Shown here: positions 1 to 11,585 of the stretch, one piece after another | Position numbering within the stretch: the first letter of the stretch is position 1 | Layout: each line of letters begins with the position of its first letter | NCBI GenBank assembly: GCA_932294295.1 | Contig: OW028585.1 | Span: 24,904,813-24,968,812 of the forward strand | Source of the DNA: Alitta virens | Taxonomy: Eukaryota; Annelida; Polychaeta; Phyllodocida; Nereididae | Direction: 5' to 3' | DNA length: 64,000 nt | Translations under genes and position numbers: made by a program | The notes under the pieces: generated by a model | Told to the model about the DNA's origin: nothing | Seen by the model: only the letters and a program-made list of their open reading frames with translations | The model's database searches: none

Positions 1-665
1 TGTTTGATGAAGGCAATTGCCCTATTACAGTAATGTAGTACTACCCAGAGGACATATATGTGCAAAATATGAATGAAATTGAAGAATTTCTTCCTGCTTT
101 TTTGGGGCGAGAAACATAAATTTACTAACATTCATTGTAAAAATTGCTGACTCAGCGGTCCAGGGTACTGGGAGGTAGGTAGGTCAGCAATTCAGGCTTT
201 ATGAGTGATAAAAAAATTCTAGGACCTAAGCTGTTTGATGAAGGTAATTGCCCTTTTACAGTAATGTAGCACTACCCAGAGTACATATATGTGCAAAATA
301 TGAATGCAATTGAAGACTTTCTTCCTGCTTTTTTGGGGCGAGAAACATAAATTTACTAACATTCATTGTAAAAATTGCTGACTCAGCAGTTCAGGGTTGG
401 TAGGTCTCCCCATTGGATAACATGGGAAAGAGAATTTTGACTCCAAGTTCGAAACTGGTAAAGGTTGGTGAATAGACATGGTATTCTATGTAAAGTCCTG
501 ATTTTTCTCTACATAATGACACCAGTTGCATGAAATTTGATTGAATAGAACTCAAGTTAAAAATTATTGAAATTTGGACTGAAAAAAAATTCTAGGGCCT
601 AAGTTTTTTTATGAAGGCCCTTGCCTTTTTACATTTACATAGTACTCCCTAGAGGACATATCTGT
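1..665. repeat. Dispersed repeat R1, copy 1, with internal repeated monomers
   Basis: A block starting with TGTTTGATGAAGG recurs at 1, 232 and (diverged) about 605, each followed by a run ending ACCCAGAGGACATAT. The stretch from about 200 to 665 matches 11586-12080 nearly base for base, so this is a dispersed repeat that itself contains tandem monomers of roughly 230-370 bp. I see no coding potential and recognise no family. It sits just left of unit A, and its second copy sits just right of it, in the same orientation. Confidence 0.75.
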
Positions 666-1534
666 AAAAAAAATGGTGAGAATCCAGGCATTTCTTCTAG
701 TGTTTTTGGGATTTTTTCATTTTTTGAATTTCAAAAAGTGACAAAAAAATTTCAATGTCTGACGCTTTTCCAAACGGAACGACCTCGAGCATGTTGCTAT
801 ATATTCCTGAAAAGACAACATTTCAAGGATTCTAAATATGTCTTTGACATCCCTGTAACTCAATTTGGAGCCGAGGTATAATCAGTCAAATATCGCAACT
901 TTGGACCCCTGTACCACCTAGACCACTTTACCAAATGGGCTCATTTTTTGTGTGGTAGTTGTACTAGGGTAGGACTATAAAAGTGTGAAATTGCAAGTCA
1001 ATATCATTATTCCTTCTATGGTTTTCAAAACAAATTTCATGAAAATTTCGAACTACTTTTTTTAAAGAATTCATAGTTCAGTCAGCAGGCTCACAATTTG
1101 GCTCAAACTCCTTTCTGCACTGCGTATTTGTCTAAGGTATCTTGAGAAAAATTCCCATGGAATTATCTCTGCCCAGTTTCCTGAAACCGTGCTCTTAAAT
1201 TTGTTTTTTCTTTTGTGAATTACGCAGAAGTGTCATAAAATTTGGTCATGAAATTTGTGCTGTTCAAAGCGCGCTCTGGCTGTCTGTGCACTCTTGAAGT
1301 TCCAAAGCCCTCTCTTTATTAGTTTCTGAGTAATAAGCCTTTACTTCTTCAGAAGAATAATAATAATAATAAAGAATAATAATAAAAAAAAAAAAAAAAA
1401 AGAAAAATAAGACTTACAATAATAAGATAAACTTTCCTTCGGAAAGTTTATAATAAAGAATAAAAAAAAAAAAAAAGAAAGAAAAATAAGACTTACAATA
1501 ATAAGATAAACTTTCCTTCGGAAAGTTTATAAAA
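666..1534. other. Non-coding AT-rich interval with A-rich runs
   Basis: No supportable gene. About 900-1330 looks like the 3' part of an unidentified repeat, followed by AAT/AATAAT microsatellite and poly-A runs from about 1350. Two identical small hairpins lie in the A-rich part and are listed separately. The right edge is where homology to the other repeat units begins. Confidence 0.6.
1427..1530. repeat. Two copies of a perfect 11-bp-stem hairpin in a tandem repeat
   Basis: ATAAACTTTCC, loop TTC, GGAAAGTTTAT occurs at 1427-1451 and again at 1506-1530. Each copy follows the same AATAAGACTTACAATAATAAG leader (split here only by its context), so a roughly 80-bp unit is tandemly duplicated. 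It may be the terminus of a mobile element; function unknown. Confidence 0.8.
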
Positions 1535-1640
1535 AACAAAAAAAAGCAGCTTTTCCAAATAAAAGGATGGTGTCACTCCATGCAGGGTTGTCACACTAAA
1601 AATATGCTCTTGCTGTTGAATGTATTTGCCTCTAAGACTG

Positions 1641-1700
1641 ACTAACTTGTTATGTATTTGACTAACTTGTTATGTATTTGACTAACTGGTTATGTAAATG
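1641..1700. repeat. Three tandem copies of a 20-bp repeat
   Basis: ACTAACTTGTTATGTATTTG occurs at 1641 and 1661, and a variant at 1681. Equivalents lie in the other units, near 37685 and 56650, so the array predates the unit duplications. Confidence 0.85.
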
Positions 1701-2329
1701 ATAAACTAGTTAGTCCAGACACATTCAAGCCTATATGTCCAGTGCGTTTAGACTGTATTCAGTCACTTCGACACACAACTTACAATCAGACACTTTCCAC
1801 TATCAACAAAGGCTTAACTGTCCATTAATTCTAAACTACAACGATAAAAACAATGAACCAATAGGTATAGACAGTCACTGGTGTTAATATACAGTGTTTA
1901 CATTTTTACATATTACCGAGTTACTTAAATTGAATTAACATTAGAATCTAAAAGCTTAAAGAATAATACTACCTTGACCACAGACGGTTACCAGCTTTCC
2001 ACCGGCAACGGATATCTTTTGTGAAATGAAAGACTTGAGGATCTGAAAGTGTCTCATCAATAGTCTTGACAATACCTTGTGGAGTTTCTTCAAATTATTG
2101 TCCAATTACGTTATTGTATTGTGATCGATCTGACAAAAGTATTCTACCAGCAAGTTTGTTCGCAGATTATTATCAGTTTAGTTGAACTAAAGAACTGTAC
2201 TGATCACTTTGTTTCTCAATTCTGTCATTCTGTTTAAAATAAGGAGTTTGAATAAAAGCGCACACACACAAATGCATTGCAAATAAGTATGAGCCAAACA
2301 GTAATTTCTTTGCTCGTAAAAAGCTCTAT

Positions 2330-2370
2330 AATGAAATACAATAATACATAATGTATTATTGTATTTCATT
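2330..2370. repeat. Perfect 20-bp-arm palindrome
   Basis: Arms AATGAAATACAATAATACAT and its exact reverse complement surround one central base. The same palindrome is at 57339-57379 in unit D and is absent from unit C. A half-palindrome motif nearby (about 2531) corresponds to the place where the LINE of unit C inserted. Confidence 0.85.
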
Positions 2371-5300
2371 GTACAGTGATAAATTATCAGTATTGTCTCA
2401 ATGGTCTGTCATTGTGAATAGGATTTAGTGCTTTTCATTTCTATTAAATTGCAGCTATTTCGAGAATTGACAATTTCAAAGAGTACATTCTACTTTACAA
2501 ATGTCCATAACGTTCACGTATAAGACATCTACATAATGTTTTATTGTATTTCATGGTGACTACCATGCTATGCATTTCTTATCTTTGTTCTAGTCGGAGC
2601 AAAAGGCAGACATACTGTTGACATGAGACATAGACACCTTGTTAAAAATTTAAATTTTACTCTGGGTAGGTTTATTTACCAACCTCACCATAGGGTTAAA
2701 ATGCCAACAATGCCCAACTGAGTGCTTGTGTCAGAATGTTAACCAATGCACACCTCAATAGAAGTTGGTAAATGCTTTTAATGTAAATGTATGCGTCTTG
2801 GTTTTTTGTCTGCTATCTTGATATAGATCAAGCTCCACTGACGTCACAATTCACCCCTGAGGCCTGTTCAAGCATAATCGAGTCTTTCTCAACCCCCAGG
2901 GGACTATACGCCCAACCCGCAGCCAGTAAATCACTCTTCAGGGTCATGCACTTCACAATACCATCACTGCCAAGTCCCCATTCCTACTAGTTAATGGTTA
3001 AAACACTGGTCCCTGACAGAGGACCTAGAAGTGCACACTGACAATAGAGTAACCCCATTCTACGGTGTCTCCATGTTCTTGTTTATCACACTGAGGTGTA
3101 TTCTCAACAGATTATTACCACATCTTTCACCAGAAATCAAACAAAAATCCAATCACTGCAGCTTCAAATGCAAACATCTAAAAAACGTTTTCTGATAAGC
3201 AGGTGTGATAGATTGAAAGCTGAAACAATTCTCATGTTTAGGTAACACCAAGGTTTGGAAAAACAAAAGTATTGTACAACAATATGCTTGAAAAAAGGCA
3301 TCTGCAACATCTTCAGGATATGCAACAGTCACTGTTGACGCTGTATTTGTCCATGTTGTGCAATTCCGGGTATGTATCTTGTCCATATAAAGGAAATATG
3401 GCATGTGTTAGAGAGGTAAAGACAGACTTTATTACAATATCCAAAGGATGTACATACTGAGACTGGAGTGGCAAGAAGTGCACCATTTTGGGCCTAATAC
3501 ACAAATAATGAAGACATGCATCTGGGCATCTTTTGTGTCAAGCCTAGTAATTCTTAATTACATGCATTCTGACAAATAAAGTCTGGGCCCTATGAAGTAT
3601 ATAGTGAGGAATATTGGCCATTTGGTAATACTTTGAGCAACGATTGCAAAGTTACATCTGTCGAGACAGCCATTTGTTTGCAATTTCGGTGTGACAGCCA
3701 ATTTAGCAAGTAATATCTTGGAAATTCATGTTCATTTTGAAGAATATCATGTATTTAACATTAGCACTAAGTGATGTGGCAAAAACAATATAAATAGGTT
3801 TTTGTTGCAGTAGTTGACATTAAAGTTGTCGTCGCAAATGTACCAAATTTGTGTAGTGACATTTTGAAGTGACACCTTCTTACTAAAATCTTATTATAAT
3901 TGTTCTTAAAAAAAAGGATATATTGACCAACAGGACTGATGATTTTTAGGTCGATACTATATCGAACACTGATTTTGAATTACTAACTACACATGGAAAT
4001 AATGTTATAATTGTCCTTTGTAGGAACAAGGACAAGTTATAGCGCTGTATCAGTTTGTTAAAGGAGTCTGACAATCAATGTAACCTGCTGATTTGATAAT
4101 TTCATTCAGTATGTGCTGTCCATAAGTCATTCCGCGCAAATGCTACGCTTGTGACATGTCACAGTTTTGTCTACATTCTTCATAGATTAGGCCTTAGGTA
4201 AGGCAATGCATTGTGATCTAACTTGTCCTAATGCAGCCAGGAACCATGCCTCAGAAGAGTTTGTGTTGGGCTTGCAGGTGACCGAGGTTAATTGTGACAT
4301 GGACTTTCTGTCAACTACATGTACTGTCTGTATCAATGCATATATAATGCAGTTAGAAACCCACATGCTGCAACCTTTACAGCAGTAATACACATATTTA
4401 TTTCCCCAATTAAAAATTTTGACAGTATTTTCTGCACAGAGGAAGACTTACATAGATCAGGTGCCCAGTTTACCTAATTGCAGAAAATTCAATACAAGCA
4501 CATATTTCTGTGGATCCTACTACGTTTTCAATATAATAAGGACAACGTTAATTACTTCTAAGTGTTAATTTAATAGGATGCACATTGCCTAGTATTCATA
4601 ATACAGACAAAAACAAATTATCAGGGAATTTAATGATCACAGTTCCTGTGGTTGGAACAATTAATGCTATGATGTCATCCTCTCCTTAAAGTTTATTAAT
4701 AAATCAGGTTTGAAGGAGACAAGCTGACATTTCTAAAATATCTATTAAATTCCTACAGACAACAGGAATCATGTGTAAGATGAAAATATTTTTCATGGTA
4801 ATACTGTTGACACTAATCTATGCTTTGATCTTGCCCCATCTGAAGTATGGAAGTTTATGTTGGAAGTGAAAACCTAAATAACAAAATGACAAAAAATGAC
4901 AAAAGAACACATTCGGAATAGTCGCAAATAAATACAAAGGCCAGACAGATCCAGTATTCAGAAAGTTAGTTTTAAGGAGTGTATTAAATTGTGCAATTAT
5001 TGAGAAAATAATCGAAGAGTATTTAAGGCATTAATGTCAAAGACTATTTAAGTATCATTATATGTGTACCATTGGAAATTGCTATGTTTTCAATTCATGA
5101 TAATTACTGTTAGCTTGTCATTCATTCAGCTTCATCATATATTTCCATTGCTTCACATTTACCTGTAAATCTCTGCAGTGTTGGTTTCTTCAGAATTCTT
5201 CTGTTTATATTCAAGCATCGGTTTATCAAATATCGCAAGGCATCTGATCCGGGTCCAGGATCGTTTATCCAGGTGACAAGGCTTTGCAGGAGTGTAATTC

Positions 5301-7494
5301 CTCAAGAAGCCATTATGGCAGCTTGTAATGCCTGTTAGCTGTATTAAATTAATATATAAAGAAATTGAGCCACTTCATGCACTTTGTGTAACTGTACCAT
5401 GATTTGTTAATTTTACAAATTACCCAATCAGACAATTATTAATTTGAGTGGCCATTCTCAATTTCATAATTCCTTTTTCTCATCCCTGGAGTAAGTCACA
5501 ACTCATGAAAATATTTGAAAGTTTAACATCACTCAATTCACACCTAGTCAACATCAATCAAGCAATGTCATGTTTAACCTTGGTATACATAGTCTACTCT
5601 ACTGAAAGATACACATCCCTGGTTCTGCAGCTGATTGACCAGTGTGTCACCTAATCTCAGCTCCCTCAAATTTAACAATTGTCTCATGATTCCCTTTGAT
5701 TCCTGATTCCCTTTCTGGCTCAGGTCCCTCTACGCCCTGCTGCTATAAACCACTATCTGAGAACACTCTTTTCTTAACTTTTCTAGTATCATAGGCCAAG
5801 CCCAGTGGTTGCTGTGGAGATCACTGCTGCAGGTGCTCCCCCTAGTGCAGAGACTGCAGGCCTGTTATATTTATTTGTATATGCTGCAGCCAAGGATGTT
5901 TCTTTACTGGTATCACACAACTTAACACAATGATAAAACTAGTCTTGTTTATCTATTACGAGAATTTATGTCATAATAGGTAAATAGAAGTCATAGTAGA
6001 TGTACATACAACTGTGTAAAAGTGGGGTTTTTAAATACATAATAATAATAATTTTTCATACTTGGACATGCATTAATTCATATAATTAGGTCATTCGTGA
6101 CCTACAATACAGAAAAGTTAAGGTAGAGAATTGCTTATATAAATACACTTATGCAATGTAAGCAAACAACATTGGTACATAGTAGTGGTGAATAACAGTT
6201 CAGTATAATTAGTCACTGTCATGTTTGACACACAAAATATTACAAGGCATCCTACAATAGTAGATCTAACAGTTGTAGCCCCCTGGCGGATTGTACATGC
6301 ACGAACTACCCAAACACTAGTGCATTAAGATAACTCTCCATTATGTGAAATTTTTGTATAAATTTAAAAATGCCAAGCCAAAGATTCGATTTAAAATGCC
6401 AAGCCAGAAATGGCATGTGAGTTTCATTCTAATAACAATTGTCAAAGAAAGTGCTTTTCTTGTATAGCATGTGAGCATATGACATAACTTGTTTGATTTG
6501 TGTAAAATGCTATATCATACATAGATGCAATTCTCATCTAATAATTGTTTATATCAAGTAATACTAGAAATTTTTCCGTTATATACAGCATGTTTTCATA
6601 AAATAAATATCAAAACCATCATTAAATTGATGGGCTCCTTAATCAATTGAATATGGGAAATAATGATTTTGTTCTCATGTCTCTGGGCACTAGATGTTTT
6701 TCATCCGTGCCTGATCTCTTTACTCAAATATATAAATCATTTCAATAATTATAAAATTGGTGCATTCTCATTCTAATACAATTTTTCTCTTTACTCAAGC
6801 ATAGGATCACCAGTATTAACACCTTTTTTCTCGTGGGATGTCTGGTCATAACATTTAACTGTAACATCATTATCACTGATCATCTACATAAGAATTGTCA
6901 TTATTCGAATTACTATGATCCCAGCCAGTCTGGTCACTGTAGCCTACATGACAAAGAATTTATAAACTTTCATGGTCAACAGTGAGTTCACAAGAAAGTG
7001 GAAAGAAGGTGGGCAGAACACAAAAACATTGCTGAGAAAAGTTTGGAGTTGTCACGGACATGACCAGGTCAAACAAACATCTTGGTTTTCTCGCAAATTC
7101 AGAAGGCATTTAGAGTTTGATATTGGAAAGCACACGAATTGTGGACATAAATTCTACTGCTCCATAACTCAACATCACCATACGATTGCCTGATGTATGT
7201 GACTCTTCCAGGATAATACATGTCCTTAGTGGATGGTTGCCATCATCATCATCTAAGTCAGTATCATAAGCACCAGGCTCTTGTTTATAATCATCACCAT
7301 TCCTTTTCTGGGCATACATTTCAGAGAATACAACTGTTATTTCATGCCATTCACCCCTTTGCACAACAGCTATGGTAGGCAGAATGCAGTTTTCCCTAAA
7401 AGTTCTTTCCTTCCTCATGGAATGGATGGTAACACAGTAGGTGATGACCCCAAACCCCAGTGGCCAGCTTTCCCTGTGCCTATTGCTCCCTTCA

Positions 7495-7577
7495 CCTAGT
7501 GCACTGTATGCCCAACACTCCCAAAACCTAGTTTTCCCTAAAGCTAGTTCTCCCTATACCTAGCTGTCCCTAAACGT
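7495..7577. repeat. Degenerate minisatellite of a CCTAGTTCTCCCTA-like motif
   Basis: Four to five imperfect copies of a 14-17 bp motif containing CTAG and TCCCTA. The same array is seen in units B (about 31165-31250), C (about 47765-47850) and D. Confidence 0.7.
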
Positions 7578-7998
7578 TGTGTGACATACGGTTAGTTTCA
7601 TTAAAAACAGCCTGTCAAATTGAACCTAGACAAAGCTAGATAACTTTTGCTATACAATGTTACTAACCACTGAACAGAACTGCCTGGCTATATCTGGCTA
7701 CTCAAAGCCAGATTTAAGAAGTACCTTTACCACCATCTTGTATGAAAAAGATGCATGTCTATACATATTTATGATATATTAGATAAATTTCTTGCATTTA
7801 CCAAGGTTTATATTTTTTCAGTGGTCATAGATGTAAGACAACTATAAGTTAGAAGTAGACAGAAGCCGCTGGCTTTAGCCAGTAACAGCTACAGCCAGCA
7901 TAGCATAAAAACTACAGGAAATGTTTACTGTAACCATGTAAACTGCAGGAGGATTAATTTTAGTACTTTTGCAACCCACTGTATTTATGTTTAATTAT

Positions 7999-8301
7999 TT
8001 AATAAACACAATTGCAATAACTAACTCTATTACTGGTCGACCACCTTCCATCAAGGTCTGATCCATACGCTTCTCGACTTCCTAAGGAAGTATAAAACTT
8101 TTTACAAATCGAAAGATCTATGTTATCTTTCTGGCATGTCCACCTATTTAAACTTTGAGTGAGGATGAGATATCTCCCTGTACTCCCGGTTGGATCATGT
8201 TTCTTATACAAGGCGGAACCGCAGTACCAGCCAACCTTCACATAATCGCCATCGCAGCTGTTAAATGTGGCGTTGAATGTGGCCATGTTGCAAAAACTGT
8301 C
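7999..8301 (-). CDS. Orphan exon 2 of secreted cysteine-rich protein, unit A copy
   Basis: This is the terminal coding exon, about 100 codons plus stop, preceded on the minus strand by a good acceptor (pyrimidine-rich tract ending TTTCAG). It encodes the second 7-cysteine module of the family, with cysteines in FC, SC, YC, TC, IC and a final YCNC pair, plus the motifs GWYCGSALYKK and GRYLIL. It differs from the unit D copy by one residue (T versus A before the fourth Cys) and from the intact unit C copy by about 16. Its exon 1 is missing because unit A is truncated at 10829, so this copy is probably not expressed as a normal secreted protein unless a distant exon is used. No known family recognised. 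Confidence 0.7.
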   Translation of the reverse strand, partial: DSFCNMATFNATFNSCDGDYVKVGWYCGSALYKKHDPTGSTGRYLILTQSLNRWTCQKDNIDLSICKKFYTSLGSREAYGSDLDGRWSTSNRVSYCNCVY

Positions 8302-9508
8302 CTGAAATAAAAGGAAATGTGACACGCCTGAAATAAAATATCACAATGATATATATTTATTTTTTTACTTTTTTTAATCATAGATTTAAAATATTGATAT
8401 AATGTGACAGTTTTTTGTTAAATTTTATGTCTGTAGATACATTTTCATAGGTTGCTCTAATGGCTTTAATAAATCGCTCTAAGGTTATAGTTTTCCTTCA
8501 TTGTTTGGTGTATTTCAGGTCATCATCTCCATTCTAACACTTGGCAGCAACTTGAGCAAATTGGGGCTATTTATTGGCAACTTGCACAAAATGATATTCA
8601 CAAAATAAAATATACATGCACTAATTTTATTCCAGTAAATAAACAAATTATCATGAAATTTCACACTTTATTAGTGCTCAATAAAAGTAGAGGAGAAAGG
8701 GGAACAATGAGGCACAGGGAACAGTGAGACAAAGCACCTAGTTTCAACGCAATGAAGGTTATAACACTGCCCTTTAGGTATTAATGCTAACACTACATCA
8801 CCACCAGATTGTTCCATTACCTGCAAGAATTAAATGTGCAAGGTGTTTGAAATTATATTTTTTTGGTTTTACACCAGGTAAAGTAATGTTTGGTCATGCC
8901 CATGCTATTTAATTCCAGATGGTAATAAACATTGCTGTAGCTGTAATATATATGGACCTCAGAAGGCCACAAGTTCATATTAAGCATGGGAAGAGTGAGA
9001 CAAAGCGTGAGTGGGGCAGGGTGAGACAGTCAATTCAATGTAACTCTTTATAATGAAAGTGACAGCTAGATGTCACTTGCATGACATGTTGAATTGATGA
9101 TACCTTGTACTTAGTGTCAATACCAGGCCAAGTGAATGAGCCAAGCTGTAGGGTATATGCATAACATCATGTGGACTTTAGGGCCTTCCATGTCTTCATT
9201 ACATCTTTCTCTGATTGCTGGTAAAATAACCGGCTAAGCTTTAGGCCAGTAGCAATGGACAATGAAAGGAACTTGCTAACTAAAATAAGGGTATTTGGAG
9301 ACATTTTGCATTTTTGTTGTACAATCAAATTGTGTTTCACGGTACCTATTACCTTTGTCTCTCAGTGCCCCACCAGTGAGAAACAATGAGACAAATGACT
9401 TGCATTGACATTGTGTTGAATAACTCTAATCTTACACAAGGTAGGAACCTAAAACTCCTGGAAAGTATGCACAACTATATATTAACTGCATGTGAGGTAG
9501 GAAGCCAG
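8302..9508. other. Intron-equivalent sequence with repeated GTGAGACA motifs
   Basis: Corresponds to the first part of the intron in the intact copies. From about 8695 to 9420 the motifs GGGAACAGTGAGACA, GGGCAGGGTGAGACA and similar recur about six times, and the same arrangement is present in units B, C and D. No ORF of interest. Confidence 0.6.
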
Positions 9509-9509
9509 T

Positions 9510-9600
9510 TAAGGTAAGATAAGATAAGATAAGATAATCCTTTATTATCATAATAATGAAATTTGTCTTTGGGAAACCTCAATACATAAATAAAAACAGG
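9510..9600 (-). mobile_element. Relic of a LINE-like 3' end with a (TTATC)n tail
   Basis: On the minus strand the sequence reads CATTATTATGATAATAAAGG and then four to five TTATC repeats, which is how the 3' end of a non-LTR element with a simple-repeat tail looks. The same relic is in unit B (about 32567-32650) and is deleted in unit C (about 49480), so it predates the duplications. The family cannot be assigned. Confidence 0.45.
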
Positions 9601-9776
9601 CAATACAACTCTCACACACAGATACAATACATCACACAAATATCACACACAGACACATCACAAAAGTACTAAGATTTACCAAACAAACTCGCCTCTTTTT
9701 TGTATTACCTGTGTTGGCTATATTGGAAACATTTCAAAACTAAGTAACATCTGAAATTCCTTCATTGGGTAAAAAG

Positions 9777-9826
9777 CTGATTTTACCCCAATTAAGTATG
9801 AGTATACTTAATTGGGGTAAAATCAG
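9777..9826. repeat. Perfect 23-bp-stem hairpin with a 4-base loop
   Basis: Left arm 9777-9799, loop GAGT, right arm 9804-9826 exactly complementary to the left arm (CTGATTTTACCCCAATTAAG and so on). The arms are degraded in unit B (about 32836-32886) and unit C (about 54257-54304). It could be a miniature foldback element or a miRNA-like precursor; nothing here decides between these. Confidence 0.85.
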
Positions 9827-10054
9827 TGCATCTATGTTTATACTATAGGGTAAAATCAATGAAAAGTGCCCAAAACTGAAAAAATGCGGTCTGCTGATTT
9901 CAAAATGGCATATCTTTGTTTATAATTGTTCGATTTTCAGTCTGTTTTCACTCACAACTAGTAAATATTGTAAAACAAAATTGATGTCTCTCAAGAAGAG
10001 AATTTCTCAGTTCAGGTTGTGTACCTTGAATTTCATAAAATGTGAATGTCACAC

Positions 10055-10118
10055 CTACCTTCGTATACTGAAATTCTAATTGTGATCTACCTTCGTATAC
10101 TGAAATTCTAATTGTGAT
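10055..10118. repeat. Exact tandem duplication of 32 bp
   Basis: CTACCTTCGTATACTGAAAT plus 12 more bases occurs at 10055-10086 and is repeated at 10087-10118. Units B (about 35541) and C (about 54501) have one copy, so the duplication is private to unit A. Confidence 0.9.
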
Positions 10119-10829
10119 CTACAAAATCCATATAGGGTTCTTAAATATTTTATCTTCAATAAAAATAAAGTATGATATGCAGATAGTATCGAAAATACTG
10201 TTCATGTATGGTTTGCCATTTTTGATGACCAGAAATAGGTGTTTCTTCATGATTTGAAAACAATTTACAACTATGTTAATGGCTGACTTTGAACCTCCTA
10301 GTGGAAATTTACAGGAAAATATTTATATTATTAATACCGCAAAGCGCTTAGATCATGTGAATGTTTCGTCAGACAAGAAATATTCTAGATTAATTTATCT
10401 GTTAGATATAGCAGCTACACATTTTTGAGTTGGTAGCTGAACTATAAAACTGGTTGGACTAGGCAGTTATATCATATATATATTTATCAGTCATTCCTCA
10501 TCTGGTTCATTGATTTGCAAATGAAAAGAGTGTAAAATCTCAACTCCATATTAGTTGTAAACCATGTACAACCATTCCGTTTAAGTGAGAAAAAAAGAAA
10601 AGAAAATTAGGACAATGTCATTTTATGAGTTAAAATGCATTAACTTTTTTGCTTCCATTAAGTAAATTTAGAGTGACATTTTCTGTATTTTGTTACGCTT
10701 ATTGGAGCCCAATTGAGTGATAGTACCCGATATGTGGATAATCGATACAGAATGGTTTTTTTTTATTCAACAAATAATTTAAGCATTATTTGCTAAAGTT
10801 GCTGGCAAGTCTCAGAATGGAGATGACTA

Positions 10830-11585
10830 CGTTAGTGCCATTAGGGCATCAGAGGATCATGCCGTCCCCTGAGGCTATTTAAGCTCAGGTACATGAAAGA
10901 CATCTGTGCCCCCAGGGCACACTACAAAGTGTCAATAGACTTGAACACCCTCAGGCGTTGACGTTTAGTCAATAGATAATCACACCCGGAGGCGTTGTTA
11001 ATAGACTCACGCCTGCAGGTGGCGTTGAGTACAAGTTAATTAAAATCTAATAAGAATAATAATAACTAGACAACTGAAATTGCGAGCAATTTCAAGAAGA
11101 TAAATTCTCGGTCCCAACATTAACCAACCCACCCTTCTATATTAGTTATATGTATATACATTGGATATACCCTCCTGTGAATTATTTTAGACATATACAA
11201 TAAGAAGCTTCTGAAATAATTCACATGTGTCTATCATATGTATATACACTCCTTTGAATTTTTTTGGACCAATCCAGAAAAAAACGCTTTGAATAATGAC
11301 ATTTTAAAGATTTGTTTATGCAATTTGCAACAAGATCAAATAATTAAGTCCCTAAAAACCTTAAAAATTATTTCCCTGGCTTCTCAAGCTGTACAGGAAT
11401 TGAAAGAGAATGAAATCAGGTTTAAGAACATATTTTTTTGGTGTCTGTGCCTTGTATAGGACCCGAGTTCAAAACGCCTGAAAATTGCATATATAGGACA
11501 CTCTGTGACCTTGACCCTGTGACCCAAACTTCTGAAATAAATCACATTTGTGAAGCACATGTATATCTATCAACAACATTTTGGT
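10830..11585. other. Start of the A/B spacer; short GGCGTTG repeats, no gene
   Basis: Homology to the repeat units stops at 10829. At about 10930-11030 a CTC(A/G)GGCGTTG-like motif recurs three times at intervals of about 40-45 bases. A small palindrome, GAAATTGC-GA-GCAATTTC, lies near 11075-11092. No gene seen. Confidence 0.55.

Larger units (their letters stand above)
1701..7998. other. Gene-flanking part of unit A; no supportable gene
   Basis: About 6.3 kb downstream of the exon 2 stop codon (minus strand). Short ORFs exist on both strands, but their frames are broken by indels or stops in the homologous stretches of units B and C, so I treat the region as non-coding. A segment from about 5240 to 6262 is present in A and D but replaced by an unrelated roughly 150-bp stretch in unit B (29820-29972), and is also absent from unit C. 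It is therefore an A/D-specific insertion or replacement. Confidence 0.65.
1535..10829 (-). repeat. Tandem repeat unit A of the secreted-protein gene cluster (truncated)
   Basis: Collinear with units B, C and D. It contains the gene-flanking region (about 1535-7998), exon 2 (7999-8301) and part of the intron. It stops abruptly at 10829, after GAGATGA, where units B and C continue to exon 1 (compare 36270 and 55483). Exon 1 and promoter are therefore missing. From 1535 to about 8850 it is nearly identical to unit D at a constant offset of +55,009. Orientation is given for the host gene. Confidence 0.9.

Noticed and set aside
2187..2369. 60-codon minus-strand ORF identical in A and D
   Set aside because: It overlaps the palindrome, is absent in C, and A and D are near-identical copies, so conservation carries no weight.
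3153..3504. Overlapping minus- and plus-strand ORFs shared by units A, B, C and D
   Set aside because: Frame-breaking indels between units (for example 44095-44337) and competing frames on both strands argue against coding.
4187..4393. 60-68 codon ORFs on both strands
   Set aside because: The frame is not kept in units B and C; there are no splice or start context and no recognisable motif.
7281..7499. Plus-strand ORF (ITIPFLGIHFREYNCYFMPF) present in several units
   Set aside because: Opposite to the equally open minus-strand frame. It loses frame in its second half in unit C and shows no coding signature.
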